Assembly: GCF_050859025.1 (NCBI RefSeq)
Contig: NZ_CP138200.1
Location: 3,534,001 to 3,598,000 of the forward strand
Length of the DNA stretch: 64,000 nucleotides
Direction of reading: 5' to 3'
Source: Wukongibacter sp050859025
GTDB taxonomy: Bacteria; Bacillota; Clostridia; Peptostreptococcales; Caminicellaceae
The notes beneath the pieces were generated by a model, which made no database searches, was not told the DNA's origin, and saw nothing but the letters and a program-made list of their open reading frames with translations. Positions 50,463 through 59,670 of this stretch are shown piece after piece (position 1 is the first letter of the stretch; every line of letters starts with the position of its first letter). Position numbers and translations under genes: made by a program.

Positions 50463-51986
50463 CAGTCTGTCGACAAAGTATATGAGAGAATCCTAATATT
50501 CAAAAAGGATTCTCTCTTTTTATGTAGAATATATATAGTATAGATTTCTAAGAAAGGATTGAGTATTGTGCTGACTAAAAGAACAAATGATAATAGATAC
50601 CAAATTGAAATGAATGCAATTGAAGATCTTGTTCCTAAGGAACATTTACTTAGAAAAATCGAAAAAGCTATAGACTTTAATTTCATCTATGATGAAGTTA
50701 AGGAGTTATATTCTAAAGATATTGGTAGACCAAGTATAGATCCAGTTGTTTTAATCAAGATAATATTAATTCAATATCTATATGGAATTTCGTCTATGAG
50801 ACAAACAATCAAAGAGTTAGAGGTTAATATTGCGTATAGGTGGTTTATCGGGTACTCAATGAGTGAAAAGATACCCCATTTTTCAACATTTAGTAAGAAT
50901 TACGAAAGAAGATTTAGAGATAGTAACCTGTTTAATAATATTTTTGCTAAGATTCTTCAAGAAGCTGATAAGCATAATTATATACATCCTGAACAAGTTT
51001 TCATAGATGCTACGCATGTTAAGGCTAGCGCTAATAAGAAAAAGTATGTTAAAGAAGAAAAGGTGATTGAAGCTAAAAGATATCAAGAGCAATTAGATAA
51101 GGAAATTGCAATTGATAGAGAAAGTCATGGTAAAAAGCCTTTAAAACCAAGTACCAATGAAACTAAAAAAAAACAGTAATTTGTAGCAAAACAGATAAAG
51201 ATAGTGGTATGTTCTACAAAAGTGAAAAGGAAAAGTGTTTTGCTTACTCTGTTCATACAGCATGTGATGATAGTAACTTCATTCTAGGTTTCGAAGTTAC
51301 AGCTGGGAATGTACATGATAGTAAGGCTTTTAACGACGTGTATGATAAAGTGAAACAGAGATATTTTGATGATATAGAAATAATTGCTGTAGACGCAGGG
51401 TATGTAACACCATATATATGTAAAACAATAATTGATGATAAGAAGCTACCAGCCATGCCCTATAAAAGACCTATGACTAAAAAAGGGTTTTTTAAAAAAT
51501 ATGAATACGTGTATGATGAATACTACGACCAATACATATGCCCGAATAATCAGGTATTAAAATATACTACGACAAATAGAGATGGATATAAGGAGTATAA
51601 ATCGAACCCAAATATATGTAAGAATTGCATATACCTAGATAAATGTACACAAAGTAAAGCTTATCAAAAGGTTGTAACACGCCATGTTTGGGTAGAATAT
51701 TTAGAGGAAGCAAATCATTTAAGACATAAACCATTAATTAAAGGAGCTTACAAGAGAAGAAAAGAAACTATAGAGCGAGTCTTTGCAGATGCAAAAGAGA
51801 AGCATGGAATGAGGTATACAAGACTTAGGGGGTTAGCCAGAGTAACGATGGAAATAACCCTCAAATTTGCATGCATGAATTTAAAGAAACTAGCCAATAG
51901 GCTATGGAAGAAAACTGTATATTTTTATTTATATAGATATAAAAGCCTACTTTACCGGAGCTTAGTAGGCTTTTGTCGACAATCTG
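50463..51986 (+). mobile_element. IS1182-like insertion sequence (decayed)
   Basis: Bounded by 15-bp inverted repeats CAGTCTGTCGACAAA (50463-50477) and TTTGTCGACAATCTG (51972-51986), 13 of 15 matching. Inside is an IS1182-type transposase broken in two. Terminator hairpins lie just inside both ends (50484-50516, GAGAGAATCC/GGATTCTCTC; 51941-51974, AAAAGCCTAC/GTAGGCTTTT). The 30-bp terminator hairpin is present on both flanks (50433-50462 and 51987-52016), a long target duplication. IS1182 relatives are known for insertion at palindromes. Confidence 0.85.
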
Positions 51987-52048
51987 AGAGGTTAGATAAA
52001 AAAGCATCTAACCTCTTTTTATTACTTTATAAATTTTTTTGTTATTAG
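50568..52048 (+). pseudogene. IS1182-family transposase, frameshifted
   Basis: The first part (from GTG 50568, RBS AAAGGA, to TAA 51179) gives the N-terminal domain TKRTNDNRYQIEMNAIEDL and the first catalytic Asp in FIDATHVKAS. A run of nine A (51165-51173) precedes the stop; one more A would join it to the second frame (in frame again from ~51174, GMFYKSEKEKCFAY). That frame holds the second Asp (IAVDAGYV) and the Glu in RVFADAKEKHGMRYTRLRG. The second frame also runs on through the right inverted repeat to 52048, so the normal stop is lost. Slippage at A9 could make some fusion protein. Confidence 0.85.
51987..52016. terminator. Terminator hairpin, right copy of a 30-bp duplication
   Basis: Exact repeat of 50433-50462. 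On this side it is followed by TTTTT, a functional plus-strand terminator, and overlaps the end of the minus-strand DUF3343 gene. Confidence 0.85.
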
Positions 52049-52301
52049 TTGTATCATAATAATACTCATATACTTTATATACATCCAATTTACTCGAAAC
52101 TATTTTTTCTAATGATGTTTTTATTGCTTCTTCAGTATAAACTGCTAAACATACATTACAGCTTTTACTAAGATATTTAGGTGCCTGTAAAAGCTTACAA
52201 TCATATCTTAATTTTTTTAATAGGCTCTCTAAATAATAAGCATGATTTCTTGAATTAAACACTATTAAATAATATTTAGCACGATTACCAGTAGAGTTCA
52301 T
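52008..52301 (-). CDS. DUF3343-like small protein
   Basis: 97 aa. KYYLIVFNSRNHAYYLESLLKK followed by a beta-alpha pattern and LQAPKYLSKSCNVCLAVYTEE matches the DUF3343 (putative Se/S-carrier-like) fold, with CNVC in the place where the family often has Cys-Gly. Function unknown. A diverged relative forms the N-terminus of 59671-60237. The last codons run into the duplicated terminator of the insertion sequence, so its original 3' end is intact but its downstream context has changed. Confidence 0.65.
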   Translation of the reverse strand: MNSTGNRAKYYLIVFNSRNHAYYLESLLKKLRYDCKLLQAPKYLSKSCNVCLAVYTEEAIKTSLEKIVSSKLDVYKVYEYYYDTTNNKKIYKVIKRG

Positions 52302-52383
52302 AGCATCATTCCTTATATAATTTTTTAATATATTATATTCTTTATAATCTTTCTTGGTGCTTTAAATAAATTACCTTTTTCCA

Positions 52384-52423
52384 AATAAGGACTTAACCTT
52401 AAAATCCGGATTAAGTCCTTATT
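52384..52423 (-). terminator. Terminator of the 654-aa transferase gene
   Basis: AATAAGGACTTAA and TTAAGTCCTTATT form a perfect 13-bp stem just after the stop; the minus strand continues TTGG, so the T run is weak. Confidence 0.75.
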
Positions 52424-52425
52424 TT

Positions 52426-54390
52426 CTAGAACTCTACTAATCGAGGATTAGGATCTAGTATTGATCTATATTGATTAATATTACCATATTCGCCTTCAGG
52501 ATCAAGCTTCATATATCTATCTAATTTCTTTCGCCTCAATTCTTCATTTGCCCATCCATAATGCTTTAGCCTAATGTTACAATTGCACCCATCCAGCAAG
52601 TTTATATTATAGGGAATCCTTCCACAATGCTGTGACATCTCATACCAATCGTAATCAAAATTTGGCTGATATCTTAATAAAAATGGCCGATAGTATTTGT
52701 GGGCACACCAATAGGTATCTTCCCTATAATGGGTATTGTTCCAAAAATCATACAATCTGAAGGCATAATAATCAAATGAAGATTGGTTTATTAGGCTTTC
52801 AATATAATCTACTATACTATCTTCAAAAATTTCATCAGCATCCAAGCATAAAATCCAATCTGGATTAGTGGCAATGGTCATCTGCCATAGCTGCTTTCTG
52901 ACTATTATCTCATTATTAAAGTTCGATTCCCTATTTGATTTAATTATAAGCGGAATATCCTTTAAAACTTCCTTACAAATCTCCACAGTATTATCAGTGC
53001 TGTTATCATCTAAAATCACAACATTATCTACATATTGTTTTGCATGGTTTAAAACTCTATTTAGGATATTATTTGCCTCGTTTCTAACCAGCATTGAAAG
53101 TGTTATTTTATTATTTATTTCTTTATTAATTCTCTCTTTTCCCATTAAAATATCTGCAGCAGTATTCCCAAGTAAACTCAATCTATTATCATTTTTAAAT
53201 GACATGTAGCTTATTATCCAGTCAGAATCATTATTTCGTTTTAATGTTATATTTCCATAATACCTATTTTCTTCTTTACCAATATTATCAATGACAAACT
53301 CTACTTTCACATCTACACTATTTCTATCCAGACCTATCTGTTTTATTTCCATACTTAATAGCTTTGCTTTACTTATAACCTTATTACTTTCTAAATAATT
53401 GATTATTTTACTTTTCATCATGCTTAATTTATGTCTATAGGTATATGATAAGTACTTATATCCTTCAAAGCCTGTAAAAATTCTATAGTCACAAGTAAAA
53501 TGTGACTGTATAAAATCTTCCATGATGGCTCTTATTCTCGATTTTAAGCCTGATGATTCTATAGTACATGACATTTTATTACTATTCCTAGATTGATCTC
53601 TGTATTTTTCTACGCCATCTAAATCACTTTGACGATAAATATGATAGGCTGGATAATGAGTATCAACAAAAAGTTCAAATCCTAAGGCTACAGCTTTTAT
53701 ACAGAAATGGCGATCTTCGCCCCAAAACGAAATATTATATATTTCCCTATAATCTACACCTTTTTCTAATGCCTTTTTACTAATCAGTGTACAAGCTCCG
53801 AGTCCCCCTACTTTGTAGATACCTGGTTTCCTAAGCTCCTTAATAAACAAGTTATTTCTTCTTGCCGCTTCTTCCTTAGTTAGCTTCTCTTCTCTACCTT
53901 GAGGCACTAAAGAATATTGGTCATAGAGCCAAACCTGAGGTAAAAGAACTCCATCTGATTTCCATTTAGTCCAAAATATTTCTGATATTATATCTTTTTT
54001 TGTTTCAATTAGATGTGTTAAAGTACTGGGATGCAGGACAATATCTGAGTCTATCATAAACAAATAATCATAACTTTCCTTTTTGCAGTGTTCTATGATT
54101 CTATTTTTATAATCTGCTACCCTCCAAATCAATCTTTCATTCCATTTATGTGTATTTTCATCACATACATATAAATCCTCAACCTTAATCTCATCAAGCT
54201 CAATTTTTCCATAGGCCATAAAATCTTTTAATAACTCTTTAGATTTAACATCCTCATTATTATCAATAAAATAGTAATCAACTAGTAAATTTTCTTTATT
54301 AAGCTGTTTGAGTGATTCCAAGAATTCTTTAAGTATATTTGGATTTTGTCGTACTGGACTCCCTATCAGTATTCTCAGTTTATTTTCCAA
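52426..54390 (-). CDS. Two-domain glycosyltransferase with a middle accessory domain
   Basis: 654 aa from TTG (54390), seven bases after AAGGGGG; in-frame ATG 54396 is too close to the RBS and the frame extends to 54414. N-terminal GT-A domain (~1-270): IGSPVRQNPNILKEFLESL, FMIDSDIVLHPSTL, SFWGEDRHFCIKAVALG. Middle (~280-415): unrecognised, alpha+beta, perhaps NTF2-like (KVEFVIDNIGKEENRYYG). C-terminal GT2 domain: LSMLVRNEANNILNRVL, ILDDNSTDNTVEI, LCLDADEIFED, and KHYGWANEELR. It follows the TPR transferase by 23-47 bases, probably one operon. Soluble. Confidence 0.82.
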   Translation of the reverse strand: MENKLRILIGSPVRQNPNILKEFLESLKQLNKENLLVDYYFIDNNEDVKSKELLKDFMAYGKIELDEIKVEDLYVCDENTHKWNERLIWRVADYKNRIIEHCKKESYDYLFMIDSDIVLHPSTLTHLIETKKDIISEIFWTKWKSDGVLLPQVWLYDQYSLVPQGREEKLTKEEAARRNNLFIKELRKPGIYKVGGLGACTLISKKALEKGVDYREIYNISFWGEDRHFCIKAVALGFELFVDTHYPAYHIYRQSDLDGVEKYRDQSRNSNKMSCTIESSGLKSRIRAIMEDFIQSHFTCDYRIFTGFEGYKYLSYTYRHKLSMMKSKIINYLESNKVISKAKLLSMEIKQIGLDRNSVDVKVEFVIDNIGKEENRYYGNITLKRNNDSDWIISYMSFKNDNRLSLLGNTAADILMGKERINKEINNKITLSMLVRNEANNILNRVLNHAKQYVDNVVILDDNSTDNTVEICKEVLKDIPLIIKSNRESNFNNEIIVRKQLWQMTIATNPDWILCLDADEIFEDSIVDYIESLINQSSFDYYAFRLYDFWNNTHYREDTYWCAHKYYRPFLLRYQPNFDYDWYEMSQHCGRIPYNINLLDGCNCNIRLKHYGWANEELRRKKLDRYMKLDPEGEYGNINQYRSILDPNPRLVEF

Positions 54391-54437
54391 AATCATTCCC
54401 CCTTCATTAAGCAAGCTAAACTGAAATCAATACCCCT

Positions 54438-56231
54438 TTAATTAGTCTCACTATACAATATCTCTGCTCCTTGAACATCAACTACACCAAACTCTTGGAT
54501 TGACCTTATTACTTCCTGTGCAGCCATTGAATTAAATCCATGTCTTTTATATAACTTTGCTAGTTCAAGTAAAATATTTTTTGACTCTATTAAATTTAAG
54601 ATATTTATCAGTTTTTCAAATAAATAGAATTCGTTGACCTTCAATAGCTCTCCTAGTAAATCCAATGAAATATGCAAAATCTTTTCATGGTCATCTTTTT
54701 CAAGCAAAAGTACTTCATTATTGCCTATCAATATATTATGAAATTGGCCATATATTCTATCTATAACGAAATCTTTATTTTCATCTATTTTAAGCTCACT
54801 CAATCCAAGATTATTGAAATGACTTATTAAGTTAATTATGAATAGAAATTTTTTACATTCTACAGCAATTTCATTATTTTCCTCAAGTTTTTTAAATATC
54901 TCAAGAGCATCTGAATATTTTTTTTGATAAAACAGACATTTTCCTATTTGCAAGTCAATTACCTTATTTTCCTTATTAGTATCTTTCGCTTTTTCAAGAT
55001 AACCTGATGCCATATCATATAATCCCTCATTCATAAGTATATCTGATATCATAAGTAGATTTGGCTCATAGTCTAAGCTAAAATATTTTGATAAATTATA
55101 CGAGACAAATTTTTTATCATCATATACCTTGTTTAATATACTTCCAATTTTATAGACTGGACTTTTAAGAGTTGGATTAAATTGCAATGCTTTTTCATAT
55201 GAACTAAGAGAATTTTGATAATCTTCAAATTTATAGTAAATTCCACCCAATGCCATATGAGGTCTGAAGGTTCCTGCTCCTCTAATAAATTCCAGTTGAA
55301 TTGGAGCCATCCCCATCTCTACACACTTTTCAAAGCTTTTTATTGCAAGGGTATATCTTCTTCCCTTAAGATGAATTAATCCCCTTATAAACTCTAAATC
55401 TGTAAATTCGGGATACATTTTAAGACCTTCTTGTATTGCGTTTAGTGCATCATTGTATCTATTGAGCTCGTCAAGGCACATTATACGACGTATAACTAGT
55501 TTTGAACTATATCCAGTATTGGGATTCAAGTTTTTATAAACCTTATCAAATAATTCTAAGGTTTTATTTAAATCATTTAGTGCAAAATATTCATTTGCAA
55601 GATTAAATATATGGAATTGATTAGTTGGATCTCTTTTTAGTTCCTCTTCAATAATAGCTATATTTCTTTTTCTCTTTTCCTTTTCTATGGCAACTTCAGT
55701 CAAATATCCATAATGAAAAATTTCTATATCTTCTGAAGCAAAATTTCTATAATCCATTGTTCCATCAAGGCATCTGATTTGTTCATGTATAGCTCCAACA
55801 AACTTGTATTTATTATTATTTTTCAATAATCTTAAATTTAAATTTGACACAACATTATCTTTATTGATTATATCTCCCGTAAAGCTTAGAGTCTTAAAAT
55901 AATGGCCGTCCTTTGCGGAATTATTAATTAAATCAATATACTGTTTTTTGTATTCACTGTTAAACTCATCGTCACCGTCTAATAATAAAATCCACTCCAT
56001 TTTAGCAAACTCTAAAGAATAATTTCTTGCATTGCTAAAATTATTATCCCATTCATAATCTTTTATAATTGCACCAAATTTTTCTGCAATCTTTTTGGTA
56101 TTATCTATGGATCCTGTATCAACTATGATTATTTCATCTACCAACCCTTTAACACTATTTAGACATCTTTCAAGATGTTTTTCTTCATTTTTTACAATCA
56201 TGCATAAGCTTACACTTTTACTTTTTTTCAT
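54438..56231 (-). CDS. Family 2 glycosyltransferase with TPR repeats
   Basis: 597 aa. GT2 domain first (~5-230): SLCMIVKNEEKHLERCLNSV, VDTGSIDNTKKIAEKFGA, LLLDGDDEFN as DxD, and IHEQI. From ~195 to the end are tetratricopeptide helices (NQFHIFNLANEYFALNDLNKTLELF; YKFEDYQNSLSSYEKALQFNPT; IGKCLFYQKKYSDALEIF). This SunS/TPR-glycosyltransferase layout is common in protein O-glycosylation clusters of Firmicutes, where TPRs bind the protein acceptor. Soluble. Upstream of the two-domain transferase on the same strand and downstream of the repeat protein gene. Confidence 0.9.
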   Translation of the reverse strand: MKKSKSVSLCMIVKNEEKHLERCLNSVKGLVDEIIIVDTGSIDNTKKIAEKFGAIIKDYEWDNNFSNARNYSLEFAKMEWILLLDGDDEFNSEYKKQYIDLINNSAKDGHYFKTLSFTGDIINKDNVVSNLNLRLLKNNNKYKFVGAIHEQIRCLDGTMDYRNFASEDIEIFHYGYLTEVAIEKEKRKRNIAIIEEELKRDPTNQFHIFNLANEYFALNDLNKTLELFDKVYKNLNPNTGYSSKLVIRRIMCLDELNRYNDALNAIQEGLKMYPEFTDLEFIRGLIHLKGRRYTLAIKSFEKCVEMGMAPIQLEFIRGAGTFRPHMALGGIYYKFEDYQNSLSSYEKALQFNPTLKSPVYKIGSILNKVYDDKKFVSYNLSKYFSLDYEPNLLMISDILMNEGLYDMASGYLEKAKDTNKENKVIDLQIGKCLFYQKKYSDALEIFKKLEENNEIAVECKKFLFIINLISHFNNLGLSELKIDENKDFVIDRIYGQFHNILIGNNEVLLLEKDDHEKILHISLDLLGELLKVNEFYLFEKLINILNLIESKNILLELAKLYKRHGFNSMAAQEVIRSIQEFGVVDVQGAEILYSETN

Positions 56232-56386
56232 AATACATCTCCCTTTATTTCTAATAATTATGTAATATAAGGCATAGGCTCCTCATATTTATATTATTAG
56301 ATATATTCAAATAAGGTGCCCATACCTTATTGTTATAAAATAGAACTCGTTATTAAAATTTGGAGATTAATTTTTGTGAAAATAAT

Positions 56387-56431
56387 AAATTGGGGTTTGA
56401 GTATTCAATATTACAACTCAAACCACAATTT
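56387..56431 (-). terminator. Terminator of the 25-residue-repeat protein gene
   Basis: AAATTGTGGTTTGAGT pairs with ACTCAAACCCCAATTT (one mismatch) and is followed by TATTATTTT on the minus strand. Confidence 0.8.
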
Positions 56432-56452
56432 AATGAATTTTATTTTACTAAA

Positions 56453-57643
56453 TTATATATGTCCGTTGAAGTATGCTTCAAACGTTGCAGTTACACCACT
56501 AGTTTCATAGAACAATCTTGTAAATTTCAGGAATTCAGTTGCTACAAGTACGTTCTTATCTCCTGGTCCTACAGCTGATGGGCCACTTATGTCATCTAAG
56601 AAGAAACTATCAGTAGTTGTCGGGCTAATCTGTAAATTGAAGGTTACTGTCGCATTTCCCGTATTAAATACATAGAATGAATACATATCCATTTCTGATG
56701 TATCATGTTCTAGTATCGCAGCTGAATCGGTAACTCCCTCAACTGTCGTATTACTTTCTGTAAATAGTCTACCACCAAGTTCCATACTATCTGTAGCTGC
56801 GGATAATGGCCTTATGTCAAAGCTTTCTGCTGTTACTGTAACTGTATTTGCTATTGTTATACTGTCTGTAGCTGCAGATAGTGGTCTTATATCAAAGCTT
56901 TCCGCTGTTACTGTCACTGTATTTGCGACTGCTATGCTATCTGTTGCTGCTGATAGTGGTCTTATATCAAAGTTTTCTGCTGTTACTGTCACTGTATTTG
57001 CAACTGCTATGCTGTCTGTTGCTGCTGATAGTGGTCTTATATCAAAGTCTTCTGCTGTTACTGTCACTGTATTTGCAACTGCTATGCTATCTGTTGCTGC
57101 TGATAGTGGTCTTATATCAAAGTTTTCTGCTGTCACTGACACTGTACTTACTATTGCTACACTGTCTGTTGCTGCTGATAATGGTCTTATATCAAAGTTT
57201 TCCGCTGTTACTGTCACCGTATTTGCGACTGCTATACTGTCTGTAGCCGCTGATAGTGGTCTTATGTCAAAGTCTTCTGCTGTTACTGTCACTGTATTTG
57301 CGACTGCTATGCTATCTGTTGCTGCTGATAATGGTCTTATATCGAAGTTTTCTGCTGTCACTGACACTGTACTTGCTATTGCTACACTGTCTGTTGCTGC
57401 TGATAATGGTCTTATATCAAAGTTTTCCGCTGTTACTGTCACTGTATTTGCAACTGCTATACTGTCTGTGGCTGCTGATAGTGGTCTAATGTCAAGACTT
57501 TCTGCTGTTATTGTTACTGTACTTAATTCAAGTCTACCACTACTATCAGTCAGAATTGGTCTAACAATACCTGATCCATCAACACCATTTATTTGAGCTT
57601 GTAAAACACTGGCTAGTTCTTGAAATACTATATTATTTGGCAC
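56453..57643 (-). CDS. Surface repeat protein: ten 25-residue repeats plus C-terminal DUF6385-like domain
   Basis: 396 aa from GTG (57643), RBS GGAGGG. N-terminus ELASVLQAQINGVDGSGIVR is followed, from residue ~42 to ~291, by ten near-identical 25-residue repeats of the form TVTVTAENFDIRPLSAATDS plus five variable residues. The C-terminal ~105 residues (GRLFTESNTTVEGVTDSAAIL ... FEAYFNGHI) are a beta-sandwich with jelly-roll-like periodicity. No signal peptide, cysteine or membrane segment. Beta-rich, Thr/Ser-rich repeats with no exporter fit a spore-surface filament or glycoprotein. The C-terminal domain resembles that of 57916-58773. Confidence 0.75.
   Translation of the reverse strand: MPNNIVFQELASVLQAQINGVDGSGIVRPILTDSSGRLELSTVTITAESLDIRPLSAATDSIAVANTVTVTAENFDIRPLSAATDSVAIASTVSVTAENFDIRPLSAATDSIAVANTVTVTAEDFDIRPLSAATDSIAVANTVTVTAENFDIRPLSAATDSVAIVSTVSVTAENFDIRPLSAATDSIAVANTVTVTAEDFDIRPLSAATDSIAVANTVTVTAENFDIRPLSAATDSIAVANTVTVTAESFDIRPLSAATDSITIANTVTVTAESFDIRPLSAATDSMELGGRLFTESNTTVEGVTDSAAILEHDTSEMDMYSFYVFNTGNATVTFNLQISPTTTDSFFLDDISGPSAVGPGDKNVLVATEFLKFTRLFYETSGVTATFEAYFNGHI
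56771..57520. repeat. Ten tandem 75-bp coding repeats
   Basis: The period is exactly 75 bases (for example CTTATATCAAAG at 56886 and 56961). Repeat variants alternate in higher-order patterns (SIAVAN versus SVAIAS/SVAIVS endings at units 2 and 5). Repeats 2-4 and 5-7 look like a copied triplet block. The number of units may vary between strains. Confidence 0.9.
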
Positions 57644-57915
57644 GATATTCCCTCCTTCATTTCTTTATGCCATAATATTCGTTGTCTATTAATAAATTTT
57701 TATCTTAAGTTCACATATTTTCCTTAAATATATTAATTCTTTTGTTCAAATTTTATTATAATATCCCATCCTTTCATTTTTTCATGCTAATTTATTAGTC
57801 TTCCTTGAGTTTTTCAATCTATTGGATTTTCTCTTTTGCACTACATACTATTGGTCAAGCATAAAAATTGTTACACTCAGCTTAAAAGAATTTGAAATTT
57901 ACGATAAAATAGTTT

Positions 57916-58773
57916 CTATACACTTTCTGTAGTCGCTGGAAATATTGATAGGCTAGTAGACTGCCCAACATTCTGAGACTTATATGCTACACGGGCAAAC
58001 GCCATATTTCCATCTGTATTCAATGTAACAGTTTCTCCCGGTCCTAAGGTTGCGACGCTGACAAAGGGCAAATTATTATCAAACCATGTAGTCCCATCGG
58101 GACTGATTTGTAATTTTACTTCTGCATTGTTTGTAGCACCTGTATTTTTTATAGCAAATGTAGCACTTATTGGTCCAAGAGATATTGAATTTGAACCCGT
58201 AAAGCTATCAGTAGTGTTAGGATTCTCTTCAGAGAATTGTGTAGTTATACCTTGAACAAAATCTATTTCTAATAATGGCCATTTGCTACTGTCACTAAAG
58301 TATGTGCTTCTAAACCCTGTAAGCGATGGCTCATCTTCCACACCAATCATAATTATTCCATTATTAGGAATACTTCCGTTATACCATCCAGTTACCAAAT
58401 CGGTTATTTCCCAGGTTATGAATGTAGCTATTTCTGCATTTATTATAGTTGTATCAGCAGCAATACTGTCTGCACTAGGTTGACTATTAAAGGTCACAGT
58501 GCCTTCATCAAAATTATCTAAAAGTCTAAAAACCCCTGTAGGCTTTGCAAGACCTGGTTCATCATTCCTAGATATAAATAGTTTGAGTCTTGCCTCAATA
58601 ATTGTACTTCCAATTGGAATAAAAGATACATCAAATTGCAACAAACTCCTATAGTCACTATTGTCACCTGAAAATTGCCCTACAAAAAGTACATTTTCTC
58701 CACTGAAATTGGTATTAGGACTAAAACTCAAAACATATACATTTTGAGTTGGTAAAAATGAAAAAGTTTGCAT
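57916..58773 (-). CDS. DNRLRE-domain protein with DUF6385-like C-terminus
   Basis: 285 aa. The N-terminal ~165 residues match the DNRLRE carbohydrate-binding-like domain: NVYVLSFSPNTNFSGENVLFVG, RSLLQFDVSFIPIGSTIIEARLKLF, ITWEITDLVTGWYNG and NNGIIMIGVEDE. The C-terminal ~115 residues (ISLGPISATFAIKNTGATNN, EVKLQISPDGTTWFDNN) resemble the end of the repeat protein next door. No signal peptide. The pair would form surface adhesins or appendage parts made in the mother cell. Start ATG with AGGGGGAG. Confidence 0.78.
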   Translation of the reverse strand: MQTFSFLPTQNVYVLSFSPNTNFSGENVLFVGQFSGDNSDYRSLLQFDVSFIPIGSTIIEARLKLFISRNDEPGLAKPTGVFRLLDNFDEGTVTFNSQPSADSIAADTTIINAEIATFITWEITDLVTGWYNGSIPNNGIIMIGVEDEPSLTGFRSTYFSDSSKWPLLEIDFVQGITTQFSEENPNTTDSFTGSNSISLGPISATFAIKNTGATNNAEVKLQISPDGTTWFDNNLPFVSVATLGPGETVTLNTDGNMAFARVAYKSQNVGQSTSLSIFPATTESV

Positions 58774-58948
58774 TCTTCTCCCCCTTATATTTATGACTTA
58801 TATAATAGGTTGCTCAATCACAACCCTTTGTCTCCTCTTCTACCTATAATAGATGTATTCTACATCCAATTTAAATGTGATTCTTTAAATCTTTTTTGAT
58901 TCAAAATCAATCCTTTTATTTACATTAATACAGAAAATTTTTATACAA

Positions 58949-58991
58949 AAATGGCTAATAGAGTTCTCTTTTTATTCTCTATTAGCCATTT
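58949..58991. terminator. Bidirectional-looking terminator after the Cys-rich gene
   Basis: AAATGGCTAATAGAG and CTCTATTAGCCATTT form a perfect 15-bp stem with A/T runs on both sides. It serves the minus-strand gene ending at 59078. The 304-base gap 58774-59077 holds nothing else that I can identify. Confidence 0.88.
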
Positions 58992-59077
58992 AAAACAATA
59001 TATTTTGTGAATAAAAAACTTTTTAGTATCTCAAGTTTCATAATCACATATTTATATAGTCAATCTCTTAATTAAAT

Positions 59078-59578
59078 CTAGCATAAACAGTTAGAAAGTG
59101 GATTTAAATCTGTATAATGGGCAATTGCCTTTACATCAACTTTTCTCCTATCACAAATATTTTTTTCGGGGAGTACAAAACAGAAGTTAGTTATTCTAAT
59201 ATCAGTACATCCACTACCTGGTTTGCCAGGTACTACAATTTCAGTTCCTTTAAAACCTTTAATCGTTTTGCCTTCACATACTAATATACCTAATGCGATT
59301 TTTCTACCTCTACATACATTTTTTAGTAGTATATTTATTCTTAGTAGTCTAGATTGATACCTTAATCTAATAGGACCTATTGTCTTTTCTTCGTTATCCT
59401 GACATTTATTAAAAATAACATCTTCTGATATGTCAAAACAGCAACTTACATCTTCAAAAGAACCGTCTAGTACTTCTTCTTCAACTGGACATATTTCAAT
59501 GCTATGTTCACCTATCTCTGAATCTAAAATTATATTATTAGCTACTATTTCTTCTATATTCTTATTTGATCTATCCAT
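59078..59578 (-). CDS. Cysteine-rich protein, hypothetical (spore-coat-like)
   Basis: 166 aa with 11 cysteines (CC at ~47-48, CLC at the very C-terminus). A beta-rich core reads RLRYQSRLLRINILLKNVCRG, KIALGILVCE and TDIRITNFCFVLPEKNICDRRKVDVKAIAHY. The N-terminal 60 residues are acidic. No signal peptide. The Cys pattern suggests disulfide cross-linking in a coat or appendage layer, like 48255-49127; not assignable to a named family by eye. Confidence 0.65.
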   Translation of the reverse strand: MDRSNKNIEEIVANNIILDSEIGEHSIEICPVEEEVLDGSFEDVSCCFDISEDVIFNKCQDNEEKTIGPIRLRYQSRLLRINILLKNVCRGRKIALGILVCEGKTIKGFKGTEIVVPGKPGSGCTDIRITNFCFVLPEKNICDRRKVDVKAIAHYTDLNPLSNCLC

Positions 59579-59670
59579 TAATTCTCCCCCTTATCACTAC
59601 TAACATATTTAAAAATTTAATCCAATTTCAGAATTATATTCCTCATTATTCTATGAGTTTTCTCTCTATT

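Noticed and set aside
51165..51179. Programmed -1 frameshift in the transposase
   Set aside because: The A9 run is suggestive, but the lost stop at the 3' end points to decay; kept only as a possibility.
56814..57596. 260-codon plus-strand open frame over the repeat protein, and two shorter ones in the third frame
   Set aside because: They are shadows of the 75-bp in-frame repeat: any stop-free repeat unit opens other frames. They have no RBS and the minus-strand frame has a start, RBS, non-repeat domains and terminator.
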